A DNA stretch of 60,000 bases from Takakia lepidozioides (lineage: Eukaryota; Streptophyta; Takakiopsida; Takakiales; Takakiaceae), in assembly GCA_030704615.1 (NCBI GenBank), contig CM060733.1:70682001-70742000 (forward strand), written 5' to 3'. Under the pieces are notes generated by a model. That model had not been told where the DNA came from. It did not search any database and was given only the letters and a program-made list of their open reading frames with translations. The translations under genes were made by a program, and so were the position numbers. Shown piece after piece: positions 1 to 10,677 of the stretch. Each line of letters starts with the position of its first letter. Position 1 is the first letter of the stretch.

Positions 1-345
1 TAGCTGTCTGTATGTGGGGATGTCTCCCTCTATCACAGAGGGTATGTTTGTTTTTGTTTTTCGATGAAAACTGTGTTCCTACTTTGCCGTATTATATGAG
101 AGTAGTTTTCATTTGTGTTTGTGTCTGAGCTCCACAAGCTACTTCGAAATGAAGTCTGTGGCCGACCAATTTCGTCTCCTGATTCGCAAGTGCGGGGGAG
201 ACTTGTAGCATTCACCTGTATTGAACTAGTGCAATTCTACAAAGTGTTTGCTTACATGACAGTGTTTAAATGAAATTTCATAATCTAGGAGTTTTGAAAA
301 AAGCCTGTTCATCGTATCCAATTTATGATTTCATTTGCGTTCACA

Positions 346-1690
346 GGGCTACATTACATCCGACTCTGAAGTGGAGGCTGAATGTAGCCTAGAGAGTGTT
401 GCAAACGACGTCAATTTGGATGGACAAGACGGCAATGGGCTACGGGGCCAAATTGCCCGTGCTGTGCAAGATGCATTTGAAATATCAGATACCCTCCGGG
501 AGAATCCCACACCTGCCCCAAATGCCGTTCACTTGGACAATGATGAGGCTGTTGAGAATGGCGCAAATCCCTCTGAAATGCCTGATGGGGAAAATATGGG
601 CGGAGAAGAAGCAGGCGCCGCCAAATGATCTTCACCATGGAAAACTCATGCGAGAGTCCCAAATCCCCTTATACGATGGGAGCGTTCACAACCGATTGAC
701 TGCCACATTGATGTTGCTCAATTCTTGCGCCACTCACAGATGTACCAACGCATTTGTGGATGAGTTATTTTCATTGTTGAGGCTGGAGATTTTGCCCAAA
801 CAAAACACCTTGCCGAAATCGCAGTATGAGGCCAAAAATATGATCGTCATGATGGGTCTAGGATACAAACAGATCCATGCCTGTGAGCGTGGATGTGTAT
901 TGTTTCGTGGAGACCTCAAAAAGGCTGCTAATTGCCCCAAGTGCCATAGTCGTCGATACATGGACGGCCGTGGGAAGGTGCCCAAGAAGGTGTTGCGATA
1001 CTTTCCTCTCATACCTAGATTGAAACGGATGTTTCGAGTTAAGACGCTGGCAGAGCTCATGAAGTGGCACAACAATCATAGAAGTGCAGATGGCATGGTC
1101 CGGCATGCTGCAGACAGTAAGGCTTGGTGCCATATTGACAACACATGGCCGGATTTTGCTTCAGATCCAAGAAATCTGCGTCTTGGATTGGCACTGGATG
1201 GGGTCAATCCTTATGGCACCAAATCCACTTCTTGGTCCACCTAGCCCATCATGGTGCTCAATTATAATCTACCTCCATGGTTGGTAACGAATAAATTTTT
1301 TGTCATGTTAACACTCCTCATTCCTGGAAAGGAATCTGTGACAAGTGAAAATGTGGATGTTTACCTGCAACCACTAGTGGAGGAGCTAACGACATTGTGG
1401 GTGGGAGTTGCAGCCGTGGATGTGGCAGCCATTGAAGGAGAGCGGGCTTTTAACATGCGTGCAGTCCTCATGTGGTCCATACATGACTTCCCCGCCTATG
1501 GCTTGTTATCAGGTCAGGTTCACCAAGGGTACTGTGCTTGTCCAGCACGTGGACCTCAAGTCGATTCTAGATATTCCCCAGCTTGTAAGAAATTGATATT
1601 CCAGGGGCATCGACGCTATCTTCCCCACAATCATGCCTATAGAAGATCCATGGCTAAGAGGCCTGATACACTTGCAATATCATCATTGCA
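346..1690 (+). pseudogene. CACTA (En/Spm) transposase Tnp2, N-terminal two thirds, broken
   Basis: Catalytic transposase of a CACTA DNA transposon, normally acting on the element's CACT termini in the nucleus. Reading begins after a splice-acceptor-like tract (ends TTCACAG, 345) with an acidic N-terminal stretch, shifts frame near 620-640, then gives the Tnp2 landmarks in order: YEAKNMIVMMGLGYKQIHAC, the CPKC zinc pair, the HP/H-ADSKAW block, DGVNPYG, YNLPPWL, DVYLQPLVEEL, SIHDFPAYGLLSG and GHRRYLPHNHAYRRS. A TAG at 1242-1244 interrupts the frame just before the YNLPPW block; both sides are in the same frame. Homology stops near 1650, where Tnp2 should continue for several hundred residues; the next sequence is the C-terminal part of such a protein on the other strand. 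Family assignment is firm. The frameshift, stop and truncation mark it as dead. Confidence 0.85.
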
Positions 1691-2880
1691 AATGCTCACA
1701 TCAGAAACAGCCCTGCGTGACCTGGGGTTTTTTTCCAGCACCACGTTCCATCTCGGTTCATTCACACACTCAGAGAAAAAAACTTGCTCGACCTGTGATG
1801 GGAGCACAAAAGGCTGTTCAAGTGGAGGCAACAAGTGGGAGAAATTCACCAATGTGAAGCCAGACTCGTCCTGCTTCATTGACACAGGCTGAGAGCCCAC
1901 ACGTTGTGCACGTACCCATGAACACAATAGCACCGTGGTGTTTGTGGAGCCATAATCCAATTCTAAAATCTCCTTTATGACACCCACATACCGTACGCTT
2001 TCCACCACCTGCTCACGGTCAATGCAAGTACTGTCATGCTGGAAAACAGTAGAGACCCCCGAGTCATATGTCACAAAGGGGCTGTTGAGTCCATCTGAAG
2101 TAACCCTAAAGTGGTTTCCATAAGCCGACATGCTCTTGTATGATGTTGCAATTACTGATGGGGGTTTGGACATGTCCCACAATTCCTTGCAGGCTGAATC
2201 AGTAGCATGGTTGGCAACACTTGACACATGCTGGCGGACTGCTTTTACCAGCCATTCTGCAAAGTGAGGGAGAGCACGGATCTTGTTCTGGTTAGTAGCA
2301 TTTTCAGTCTCCAACCTGCATTTCTCCACCTCATAGGACCTGCCAACACACGCACAACCACAGAAATTTATCTAGTGCAACCCCTGCAGCCGATGGAAGA
2401 ACTACTGCACACACACCTATACAAAGCATACCCATGCATAGCAGGTACCAGAACGTTTGCCACTTACCCCAACATAATGCTCAAACTGGGATGGTTGTGA
2501 ATGACGTAGTCGTGGACAAGCTGCAACAATTCGAGGGTCAACCTCCGTGGTCGACCAACTCCTTCCAATACCCAGCCCGACACTGATTCCTCCTCTCCTG
2601 CATCCCACACTCTCCGCCTAGTAGCATCAACAGAAGACAAGTACTCTGTACAAAATCCCAATGCCTCGTCAAACACGTAGCCCTCCGCCATACTGCCCTC
2701 AAGCTTCGCCAAGTTTCGCACATACCCTTTAAAATCCTTCATTGCTCTCTCCACCGGGTACATCCACCGAGAAGCTACAGGTCCACACAAATCCACCTCA
2801 TCCACCAAGTGGATAAGTAAATGTGTCATAACATCGTTGCCTTCCTCTATCTCAAGTATATGAAGGGTGGTATTGGGCAA
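1640..2880 (-). pseudogene. CACTA transposase C-terminal region (DUF4218 and DUF4216)
   Basis: C-terminal half of a CACTA Tnp2-type protein, read on the minus strand. From 2880 down to about 2460 it shows the DUF4218 signature (HLVDEVDLCGPVASRWMYP, then EGSMAEGY and an FCTEYL block). From 2329 down to about 1640 it shows DUF4216 (YVGVIKEILELDY, GFTLVNFSHL, FVLPSQVEQVFFS). The two parts are in different frames and may be separate exons or frameshifted. It lies tail to tail with the plus-strand N-terminal Tnp2 piece, the junction being near 1640-1720, so the pair cannot encode one protein. Either the 3' half of one element was inverted or two CACTA copies recombined. No upstream catalytic part is seen on the minus strand above 2900. 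Confidence 0.8.
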
Positions 2881-4481
2881 AATTGAATATGTAATCCCGG
2901 TTGATTCATGAATAATGTGGGATTCATAAGACTGGCACTAAGGGTTGCCCTTGGGGGTGTCCTTTTTGCAAGGTGTTGGAGGTGTCCAACTTACATGGCA
3001 TGTCTGTCTGGCAACGTGTCATGACATTTATGTCACTATAGACTTTGGAACGGCATGCAAATTTACACATCAGTTCTGCCTTTGGGTACATTGTTGACAA
3101 AGTGCATGTGCCTTCCAGTTTACATTACATAATTGCCCCAGTGATTTTGTGGGTCTTATATTGGGCAGGCTCGTGTTTATGGACCATTGAATACCAATGG
3201 AGTGCTTTTAAGCTTGGTCCCTACTTATCATATTTTCATTTTTCCCCAAAAGAATCTGGCAATCCGCATAGATGATGCTCTGGCTGGTTGAATGGGTTAT
3301 TTGCGTAGATGCATTTTATGGGCAGTTTCTCTCATGCCCCAGCTATCACCATGTGACTCACTTGTATAGTCCCCCATCTGTGAATGGCTCAAGCAGGGTG
3401 CAGTACATTCAACACTACAATGTTGCTGCCCTGCAGGTGTTCCATGCCTTGCACCACATCATTATTCCCCGATGTCATCCTGCTGCTGTTCTAGCTTGGG
3501 GCAGGTCATTGGGGATATGTACATTAGAGAGAACAACATGAGCTGTTATCTCAGTTGTTTTATCATACAAGAAGCTGAATTCATGGGCTCTCCCATTCTT
3601 AGAAAACCCCCCATGGCAAAGTGGGTGGATCGGAACAGACCGTATTGCCAAGCTTCTATTCCAGTAGCACACGGCGTGGAGCTCCGGGATGGCCTACTAC
3701 AGGGACAACATGCACAAGGCGATATGTTAGAGTGTATTGGATTTCATATTTTGTTGGTGTTCTTGGTCACTGCCCAAAGACTTTTGTTGAGCCCATGTTT
3801 TGCATCACTCTCATGAGTGAATTTTTTGATTTGCATGAATTTATCTATCCCCTGAATGCATCATTTGTTCGTCTGTCATTCCGCAGTATGAGGCTTGCTT
3901 TTGATGTTGTCGGCGATCAACAAACACTAAAATGCACGCCGCCATTTGAACGTAACGTCACAAACAGATGCGGTTCCAGATCGCCTCTCTAGCATGTTGG
4001 CTTCACGTTCCATTCTTCTCCACAGAGCGCCAACGGCCTACTAAGCTGCTTCGTGTGCAACCGTTCCCTTCACTTGCATCCCCCGCACCACAATATCAAA
4101 GCCACTTAACCAATCATATGTAGACACCTCATAAGTTGTTCCATGTCACAGACTCTCCATGTCATGACGACATGTGATGATTTGGCAGAATACATTAGAG
4201 TGGCAGTCATGAAGTCATATGTCCGTCTAGCAATATGCACACGTCATTCACATATGGGCATGACCCTGACTGGTAGTCATATCCACCATGGCAATATTCC
4301 TGGTCAAAGGGTGTTTGACCTGTGTTGCGCAAAGTTCGGAGTCATACAGTCGCATAACCGGCTTCGTCGTGATCTATGTTATGACTTCAAAAGGCATTTA
4401 CGATTGCAAATGGCATTTCTGCCACAAATTGGTCGTGACTGCGCACCCATGGGAGTCATAAAAGCCGCAATCTGTTGTAGT
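2881..4481. other. Intergenic or decayed repeat DNA, no gene recognised
   Basis: Several short open frames occur on both strands but none shows a recognisable domain, consistent spacing or splice structure. Short direct and inverted words such as GTCATGAC recur near 3020 and 4160, but I could not define an element. The right edge at 4482 is where homology to the gypsy LTR begins; the first roughly 100 bp of the LTR are absent here, so this DNA replaced or truncated the outer LTR end. Confidence 0.4.
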
Positions 4482-5320
4482 GACGATTACAGAGTAATCG
4501 TCAATGGCTGTGGAACACCCATGTTCTGCAAATCAATATCCCTGTTACTGCTTAAGTCCTTGGACTGATCATAATCAGTATTCGATAATTAGTCAATGAT
4601 ACCAGGAACTTAGGCGAAGCCGTATTGCTACAGGTGTGACTAAGTTCTGGTCAAGTACACAACAAGACAATATACTATGTGCAATGGCATATAAGATCTA
4701 TTCCAAAGATGATACACATTCTCACCATCTCACATTCTCTCATAATACACATTCTCTCCATCTCACAATCACTCTACACATAAGCACTTAGAGAAGCAGT
4801 GCTTTACTTCAGAGTCACCACGTCATAACATAAGTACATATTGGATCACTTAGATCACACCCTGATACATTGATACTTCCTAAGTTGCGTGCAGTCCTTT
4901 TATACTATGCTCGAAAGAGCCATTTACAGCATGCGGTCGTTAATGACCGTTGCCTAACTGCCTACGCAACCTAAAAGGTTTGCTAAAAAAGTGGCCCGTG
5001 GTAGTGGCTCGCACGATCGTGGTCGTGGCTCATGGTCATGTGCCTTAGTGGTACACGGCCCACGGTCCCTCACTACTCCTCCTACTAGTAAAGCCTATGC
5101 TATTGTGGCTGTGTGATGTCGTGGTTCACGGCCCGCGGCTGCTACACTATCGACTACTGCTCCACGTGGTAGTGTGGCCCGTCCTCAGATGCTGCTAAGT
5201 GCTGAGCACTTAGCCATTTCTGCCTCGTGGCCGGGTAGTGTGAAGTGAATCAGTACCCGCCTAATCCCGTCGTGGCTCAAGCTGCCATGCCCTCGTGGTT
5301 CTGGCACTTAGCCATGATCA
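4482..5320 (-). repeat. 3' LTR of the gypsy element
   Basis: Positions 4482-4832 match 34,338-34,690 at roughly 92% by hand count. The inner end is placed at 5320 because the plus strand reads CCATGATCA there, matching the TG...CA rule on the element strand, and because a polypurine tract follows directly. The stretch 5000-5290 is rich in GTGGC/CGTGG words. The outer terminal part present in the other LTR (34,239-34,337) is missing here. Confidence 0.8.
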
Positions 5321-5323
5321 TTT

Positions 5324-5340
5324 ATCTTCCCCCCTCCTTT
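5324..5340 (-). other. Polypurine tract of the gypsy element
   Basis: On the element (minus) strand this reads AAAGGAGGGGGGAAGAT, an almost pure purine run ending about 3 bp before the inferred LTR start TGATCATGG. Position, strand and composition fit the plus-strand priming site of an LTR retrotransposon. Confidence 0.7.
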
Positions 5341-5420
5341 GAAATTGTGTCCGCACAATTTCCTCAGTGTCTGTATTTGCCCTGTCTTTTCTGGGGGATG
5401 TAAGGTGGTGGCATGCCTTG

Positions 5421-8121
5421 CTATTGGTTTGTCTGCTGGATTGCTTCCCATGTTGGTGATTGATTTGATGGCAACTTCTTGTTCCTGTTGTCGTCGCTGT
5501 CTAGTGCTTCCTTTGGTTCCTGTATGGGCCAACTTTCGTCGTCCGGATGTTCTGACCTCTTGTCCTTGCGTATAGTGTCGATCTTGGTGGTCAGGATCTT
5601 GCGGTATGTGAGCAGTTCCTCCTTTGTCCAGGGTATAATGTATTTGGTCGCCCTGCTGCCCATTAACCAGTTAACCGCTTGTGTCCCTGTCTCCTTGAAG
5701 GGGTGGTCCCTATCCAGTACCAATGGTGAGAAGTGCTCTTTCACCTAGCGCCATGCTTCCGGAAAGAGTGGTCTGTCTACATATGCTGAAGTGCCCGAGA
5801 CTCTCTCTAGTGGTTGGAATTTGGGCAATTCCCAGTGGCTATCCTTGTCAATGCTTTCGTATCACTGCCAACTTGCCGGCATTGTCGTGAACATCCTGTA
5901 CAGGTAGCCTATGTAAAAGCTTGGGCAGCCCATTACCACATCAACTGCTAGGGTGGGGTTGATCTTCAACTGCCCCACTGCCCACATTTAGGCCACCAAC
6001 TCCTTGTACTCCAAGGGAGCTTGGCGCCAGAATTCTATCAATTCTGCCCCTGTCTAGATGTCATCTTTGCCTAGTGGCCGCATTCTGTACCTCAAGGGTA
6101 TGAGCGTCTGATTGAGCATATGCAGTTGGCCTAATGATCTGCAGGGGGTTAAGTCTTTGAATACCTTGTCCAACATAGAGAGAGAGAGAGAAAAGACTCC
6201 GGCCGGAGCGGCGTAACTAAGAGCCACTTCGCCTTGCGGCTACTGCCCCCTTTCAGGGGTGGGCCCTATTGTCCAACATATCTGGGATCTGCTAGGCCGG
6301 AATGCTCATCATCCTAAAGTATTCCTCTGAATACTTGACCCATTCCCCATCCCTCTTGCATGGCATGATTTGAAAATCATCCGCTGCAACTGAAGCTGAT
6401 GCCACTAGAATGCTTGGTAAAGGCACAGGGGTTACCTCTTGGTTGGATGGCCCTGCTATGGCCTGTACCCGTGCTTCTTCACTCTGTGGTGGTTGTGTTG
6501 CTGGTGGTGTTTGTGCTGGCGTTGTTGTCGTTGATTGTATTGGTGCTTCTTGTTCATGGTCTTGCTCCTCTTGTTCGTCCTCGTCCATGAGCTCTTCTTG
6601 TTTTGGAATTGGTGGCAGGTATTCCTCGTGAATGTTTGTCAACAATTTTGCCAATTGACATTTCATTTGCTGTACCATTGATCTATTGAGTTTCTTCATC
6701 TCGAGATGATCTTCCAAGGCCGCAATTGTAGCCTCATGGTTACATACGGTTCGTGCTGCTGCCAATTCCCTCCGATGCTTTTCTTTGAGGTGGTCCATGA
6801 TCATGGTAAGGTTCTCCGAGCTTATGTAATCCTTGGCTCTATTCATGTAGGTTGTCACCTAATCCAAGGCTTGTACTGCTTGGAGAATTGCATTCCCTGG
6901 CGTTTCCTCCAAACTCGTGTCCCAGGTTGTTGTATCCAGGACCTGTTGTGAAAGTAATAATTCCAAGTTGGAATTATTGTCTTGTTGGGTGAAATGTTGC
7001 TGGCACTATATCGCCTGTACCGCTGGTTGTAGCTGTGCGGCTATGGCTTGCACCTCCCTTGCTTGCTATGCGATCTATGCAGGTGATGTCTGCTGAACCT
7101 CCGTGTTGGCAGGTGTTGTTTCCATCGGGGCTGCTTCATTGGCCTGCTCCTCGTTTCATTCACCTTGCAGTATAGCATTCTCCTACTATTGACTCTCTCC
7201 TTCTCTTTACAGTGTAGAATTTGCTATGGAGTTGAACAATTCTTCCGCCATTGTGCTCGTCGTACCTTCGTCTATTTGGGCCCTCTTTGCAAGTCTGCCC
7301 TCTTCCTGCAATGGCTGTTCTTCTTCCTCCTGCCCTGCGGCTGTCTCACTTCCATCCTCCAATGTTTCTGCTCATTGCATGATTCCCAAAGCATTCTGTT
7401 CTTCTGGTGTCAAGTGCACCGTATGTTGGATCATTTACAGAAGTAGGGGAGTCACCATGGTTACCGTTGACTCGTTCTTCTTCTTCGTCAGTCGAGTCAA
7501 TTCTTGGATCAGCTTCTTCAATAAGAAGCCTGCCCAATTCACGAGTTGCCCATTGAGGCAAATCAACATCTGCTCTATCAGTTCTTTGGTGCAATAGCTG
7601 TGGTTTTGCCTAAGGCAAAGCAACGTGCTAAGCACTGGGCCTATCTTCCTAAAACCCGGGTCTTTGCTGCGATTGCATGTGTAGCCCTGATCGGCTTGGT
7701 TGAGATTCTCGAACAGGTCCGTAATTACAAACCTTGGTGGTTTGTTGCCGTGTGCTGGGACATCCTGACTGGGAAGATGAAACACCTCCACCAAATATTT
7801 CTCAGTCAGTAGCATTCGTGTGTCGCGGACGTTCGTATATCGAGCGCTAGTGTTGTAGTTCTCCAAGAACTCCCTGCAAAGATCATCGTGTTTGAGGTTC
7901 CAATCCAGAGTGTTGATGAAGTATCGCAAGCCAAGACTGTCCAACGTCTCCTGCGTTTCCGCGTCTTGCTCAATCTTCCTCAACGCCGGGCTGATTTTGA
8001 AACTCACCTGCGCATAAGGACCTGGTGTCTTCCGCTTATTGCCTGCCATTTCCCTTACTTTTGCTGTTGCTGTAAGGAATTGGAGAACCAATTCCTGTAT
8101 CAAGAGCAGTATGAAGCACAC
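5421..8121 (-). pseudogene. Additional ORF downstream of gypsy pol (coiled-coil, plant-retroelement type)
   Basis: Lies between the end of pol and the 3' LTR, in the same sense as pol, where some plant Ty3/gypsy lineages carry an extra ORF. The first block (8,121 to about 7,435) starts with a short basic segment (MAGNKRKTPGPYAQVSF) and includes a block around LRQNHSYCTKELIEQML followed by LVNWAGFLLKKLIQEL. It resembles what is sometimes annotated as a putative plant transposon domain; that name is tentative. A frameshift near 7,450 leads to an acidic stretch. A second block (6,858-6,292) is a likely coiled coil (KEKHRRELAAARTV, then ALEDHLEMKKL) followed by a Q/E/P-rich tail. A short retroposon sits just downstream (6,178-6,268). 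The first block resembles the plus-strand ORF at 28,572-29,174. Role unknown; an envelope function is not supported, since I see no signal peptide or membrane segment. Confidence 0.5.
6178..6268 (+). mobile_element. Short SINE-like retroposon, GA-tract head, copy 1
   Basis: A 91-bp insert flanked by a perfect 12-bp direct repeat TTGTCCAACATA (6166-6177 and 6269-6280). It starts with a (GA)n tract followed by AAAAGACTCCGGCC, then GGCGTAACTAAGAG and CACTTCGCCTTG, and ends in a small hairpin (CCCCCTTTCAGGGG). A related insert in opposite orientation with its own target duplication lies at 29,545-29,618. Variable-length target duplications point to target-primed retroposition. No poly(A) tail or tRNA boxes are seen, so the class is uncertain. 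Confidence 0.75.
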
Positions 8122-8672
8122 TGGAATGTGCGTAGACAGTGATTTGGGGGGTGGGGAGCCCTTCTAGGTTTACGTAGGGGTTCTACCTTTTGGGCTTCCA
8201 CTCTTGCTTCTCTCGAGGTTCTCATGGAGGTAATTTTGTCGTGCTGGAAGACCAACGAAGGGGGAAAAAAAATAAAAAAATGCTAGTGTGTGCCCTCTCT
8301 ACTAGCAAATACCACACCAGCGCAGTTAGCTTTAATTGATGGGCCCGCACTTACCAAGAAACACTTGGCTTCCGGTAACAGTTTTGGATGTATCTCATCC
8401 TTCTTATGGATGTGCTTGATTTTCTTTCGTCGGTGTTTTCTTCATGGTTCATCCTGGATTTGGATGATAGTTGTTGATGATTACCCTAGTTCGTTTGTTT
8501 TGCATTCATCCATCCTGGATGAACTAGGGCTTGGAAAATGGTCTGTTTTTAGATGTGCGGCGTGTGCGCAGTACTTACAAATCGGTCTAATGGCCTTGCC
8601 CTTATCTTCTGCCGTCTTTTGGCAATCCGTTGGATTGCGCCATTGTTCTTGTTCCATGTTATGATCGATAGG

Positions 8673-9775
8673 TCATGGTACGCTATTGCCACGGTCGGTT
8701 GGCCCATCTGGTTCGTACATCTCAGACTTCAATAAGATGAGTGACTCGTTGGCTGCTTCGTATTCGTTCACAGTTCTGTAGGGCATGTGTGATGGCCATG
8801 GCTCTCCATACGGTATACGTGGTGGTAGTGCCGACATCCAAACTCGTGGTGGTCGAACCGTGGCTGTGCCCTGAACTCGTATTGCCACCTGTTTCATTAC
8901 TTGCTGATCCACCGTGGTATCATGATGGATGTAGTAAGCGCTGGAGGTTTCACGTTCTTCATCTGCGGTTTGGTCTTCTTTGTTGGCGTATGAATCATGG
9001 GTGAGGGCTCTGTCATGTATCCCTTTATAGCCCTTTAACTTGTTGACATTCATTCGTCCCACGAACTCTTGTTCCAGAGTCTGTAAATCAACAGTTCCAT
9101 TGTCATGTACTTTTTGATTTGAAAAGGTCCCATCCATGGCATCCATGGCATGCCATCCATTTTCAATTTACCTCCCAGTTTAATCTTTTTTATTTTTGGA
9201 AGCCACAAAACGATTTCTCCATCGTGGAAAGATTTTACTTTCCCTTCTGATATTCTCTTCTTTCATTGCTCTTGAATTTGTGCCATGTTATCTGCAGCAT
9301 CTGTTCGGACTTCTTCCGGATGGAACAATTCATGTTCCCTGACTCGTAAGGACTCCTCCAGACCCCATCATTCATGAGTCTTGGTTCATAGCACGTGGGC
9401 ATCATTCAATGGGCAATAGTGCCTCTGCTCCGTACACCAGTTAGAATGGTGTATGTTTCGTGGTCACCTTGTATGAAGTTCTGAATGCCCATAGTGATGT
9501 GTTCATCTTGGTATCCCAATCTGTTCTATCTTAGTCAAGATAGTGCACAAGATCTTGTTGGTAGATTCTGCTTGGCCATTCCCTTGAGGATAATAAGCAG
9601 TACTCTTGTGACGTACGATCATGAATTCTTGTCAAGCATTTTATGGCATCATTCATAAATGTGATCCTTGATCAGTGACAAATTCCAGTGGACAACCAAA
9701 TCGTGTGATGATGTTCTCGTATAAGAATTTGGCTGTTGACTTGGCAGTGTTGTCTCTTAGTGCCTTGGTTTCTAC
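8673..9775 (-). pseudogene. Gypsy integrase, C-terminal part, left of the CACTA insertion
   Basis: Continuation of the integrase whose N-terminal part lies at 27,614-28,062. Reading leftwards from 9,775: KALRDNTAKSTAKFLYENII, then the second catalytic aspartate in FVTDQGSH, a shifted frame with NGQAESTNKIL that supplies the catalytic glutamate, then WAFRTSYKVTTKHTPF and LLPIE, and finally the C-terminal module around DNGTVDLQTLEQEFVGR and VNKLKGYKG (near 9,050). Several frameshifts and stops lie between 9,150 and 9,640. The protein would insert retrotransposon cDNA into the genome; this copy is dead both through the 17.8-kb insertion and through point damage. Confidence 0.85.
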
Positions 9776-9789
9776 CACTATAGCAAATG

Positions 9790-10335
9790 GGGGGGGGTTT
9801 GCGACGCCAGCCGCGCCCCCACGCCCCGCGCGGCGTCGAGCGTGCGACGCCAACCCCGCGGAGCGTGTTTGCGAAGTCGGGCCGTCGCAGCCAAACCCCG
9901 GGGGAGTGAAACTTGGCGCCGGGGCCAGGCGGCGACGCCTGGCCGTCGCATAGAATGATGAAGGGAAAATGGCAGCCCTTCTGTGCGACGCCCACGTGTC
10001 GCCCCCAGCGAAGGGTAGAAGGCATCCCTTTCTGGCGACAACCGGTCGTCGCACGCCGGAAAAAAAACAAAAAAAAAACCATTTCTTGCCTTTTCTTTCA
10101 TTGCAGCCCTTTCTTGCGACGCTCGGCCGTCGCATGGTGGCATGAAGGGCAAAAGGCCCCTGTGACAGCCGGGCGTCGCAAACTGCCCGACTGCCCTATT
10201 CTTTCAAAACAAAAAAACATGTCACAGTTTGGGACGGCTGGCTGTCGCCGTTTGCGACCCCCGGCCTCATAAATCCAAGAAATCATGTCGCAGTTTGCAA
10301 CGCGTGGGGGTTGCAGGCGGCGACGACAGGGCTTT
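9790..10335. repeat. Left subterminal palindrome region of the CACTA element
   Basis: GC-rich tract with many copies of GCGACG and its complement CGTCGC arranged as imperfect palindromes, for example TTGCGACGCTCGGCCGTCGC near 10,110 and GGACGGCTGGCTGTCGCC near 10,230. Subterminal repeats of this sort are the binding sites of TnpA-type proteins in known CACTA elements; binding here is inferred. The tract is followed by AT-rich DNA that leads into the 3' end of tnp2. Confidence 0.8.
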
Positions 10336-10677
10336 CTAGGTTTAGGGTCAGGGCCTTTGGGGGTTCTTAGTTTTTTTTTTTTTTTTTTTCATATGGTACT
10401 GGGGTAGGGTGTTTGTTTTTCTTTATGGTTTAGCTTGTTGTTGTGGACCTTCTTGTAGATTGTGACATTCATTTTGATAATTCTCTTGATACCACATCTG
10501 TATGTGTTGCTCCAACATATTCATTGCCTCTACCTTCTTTCTTGAAAGACTACCAGCCACAGCCATATTTCATGAATCATAGAAATAAAGTACAATATGC
10601 ATGTACATGTACAATCAATCGAAGGGATGGGTCCAGTTCGGTGCGAGAATTGTTATGTAGCTTTGATTTTGTGTCTA

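Noticed and set aside
6178-6268. Plain GA microsatellite
   Set aside because: The flanking 12-bp target duplication and the shared non-repetitive core with 29,545-29,618 show a retroposon.
8290-8664. Plus-strand frames opposite gypsy pol and extra ORF
   Set aside because: They are antisense shadows of the minus-strand coding regions and lack any family signature.
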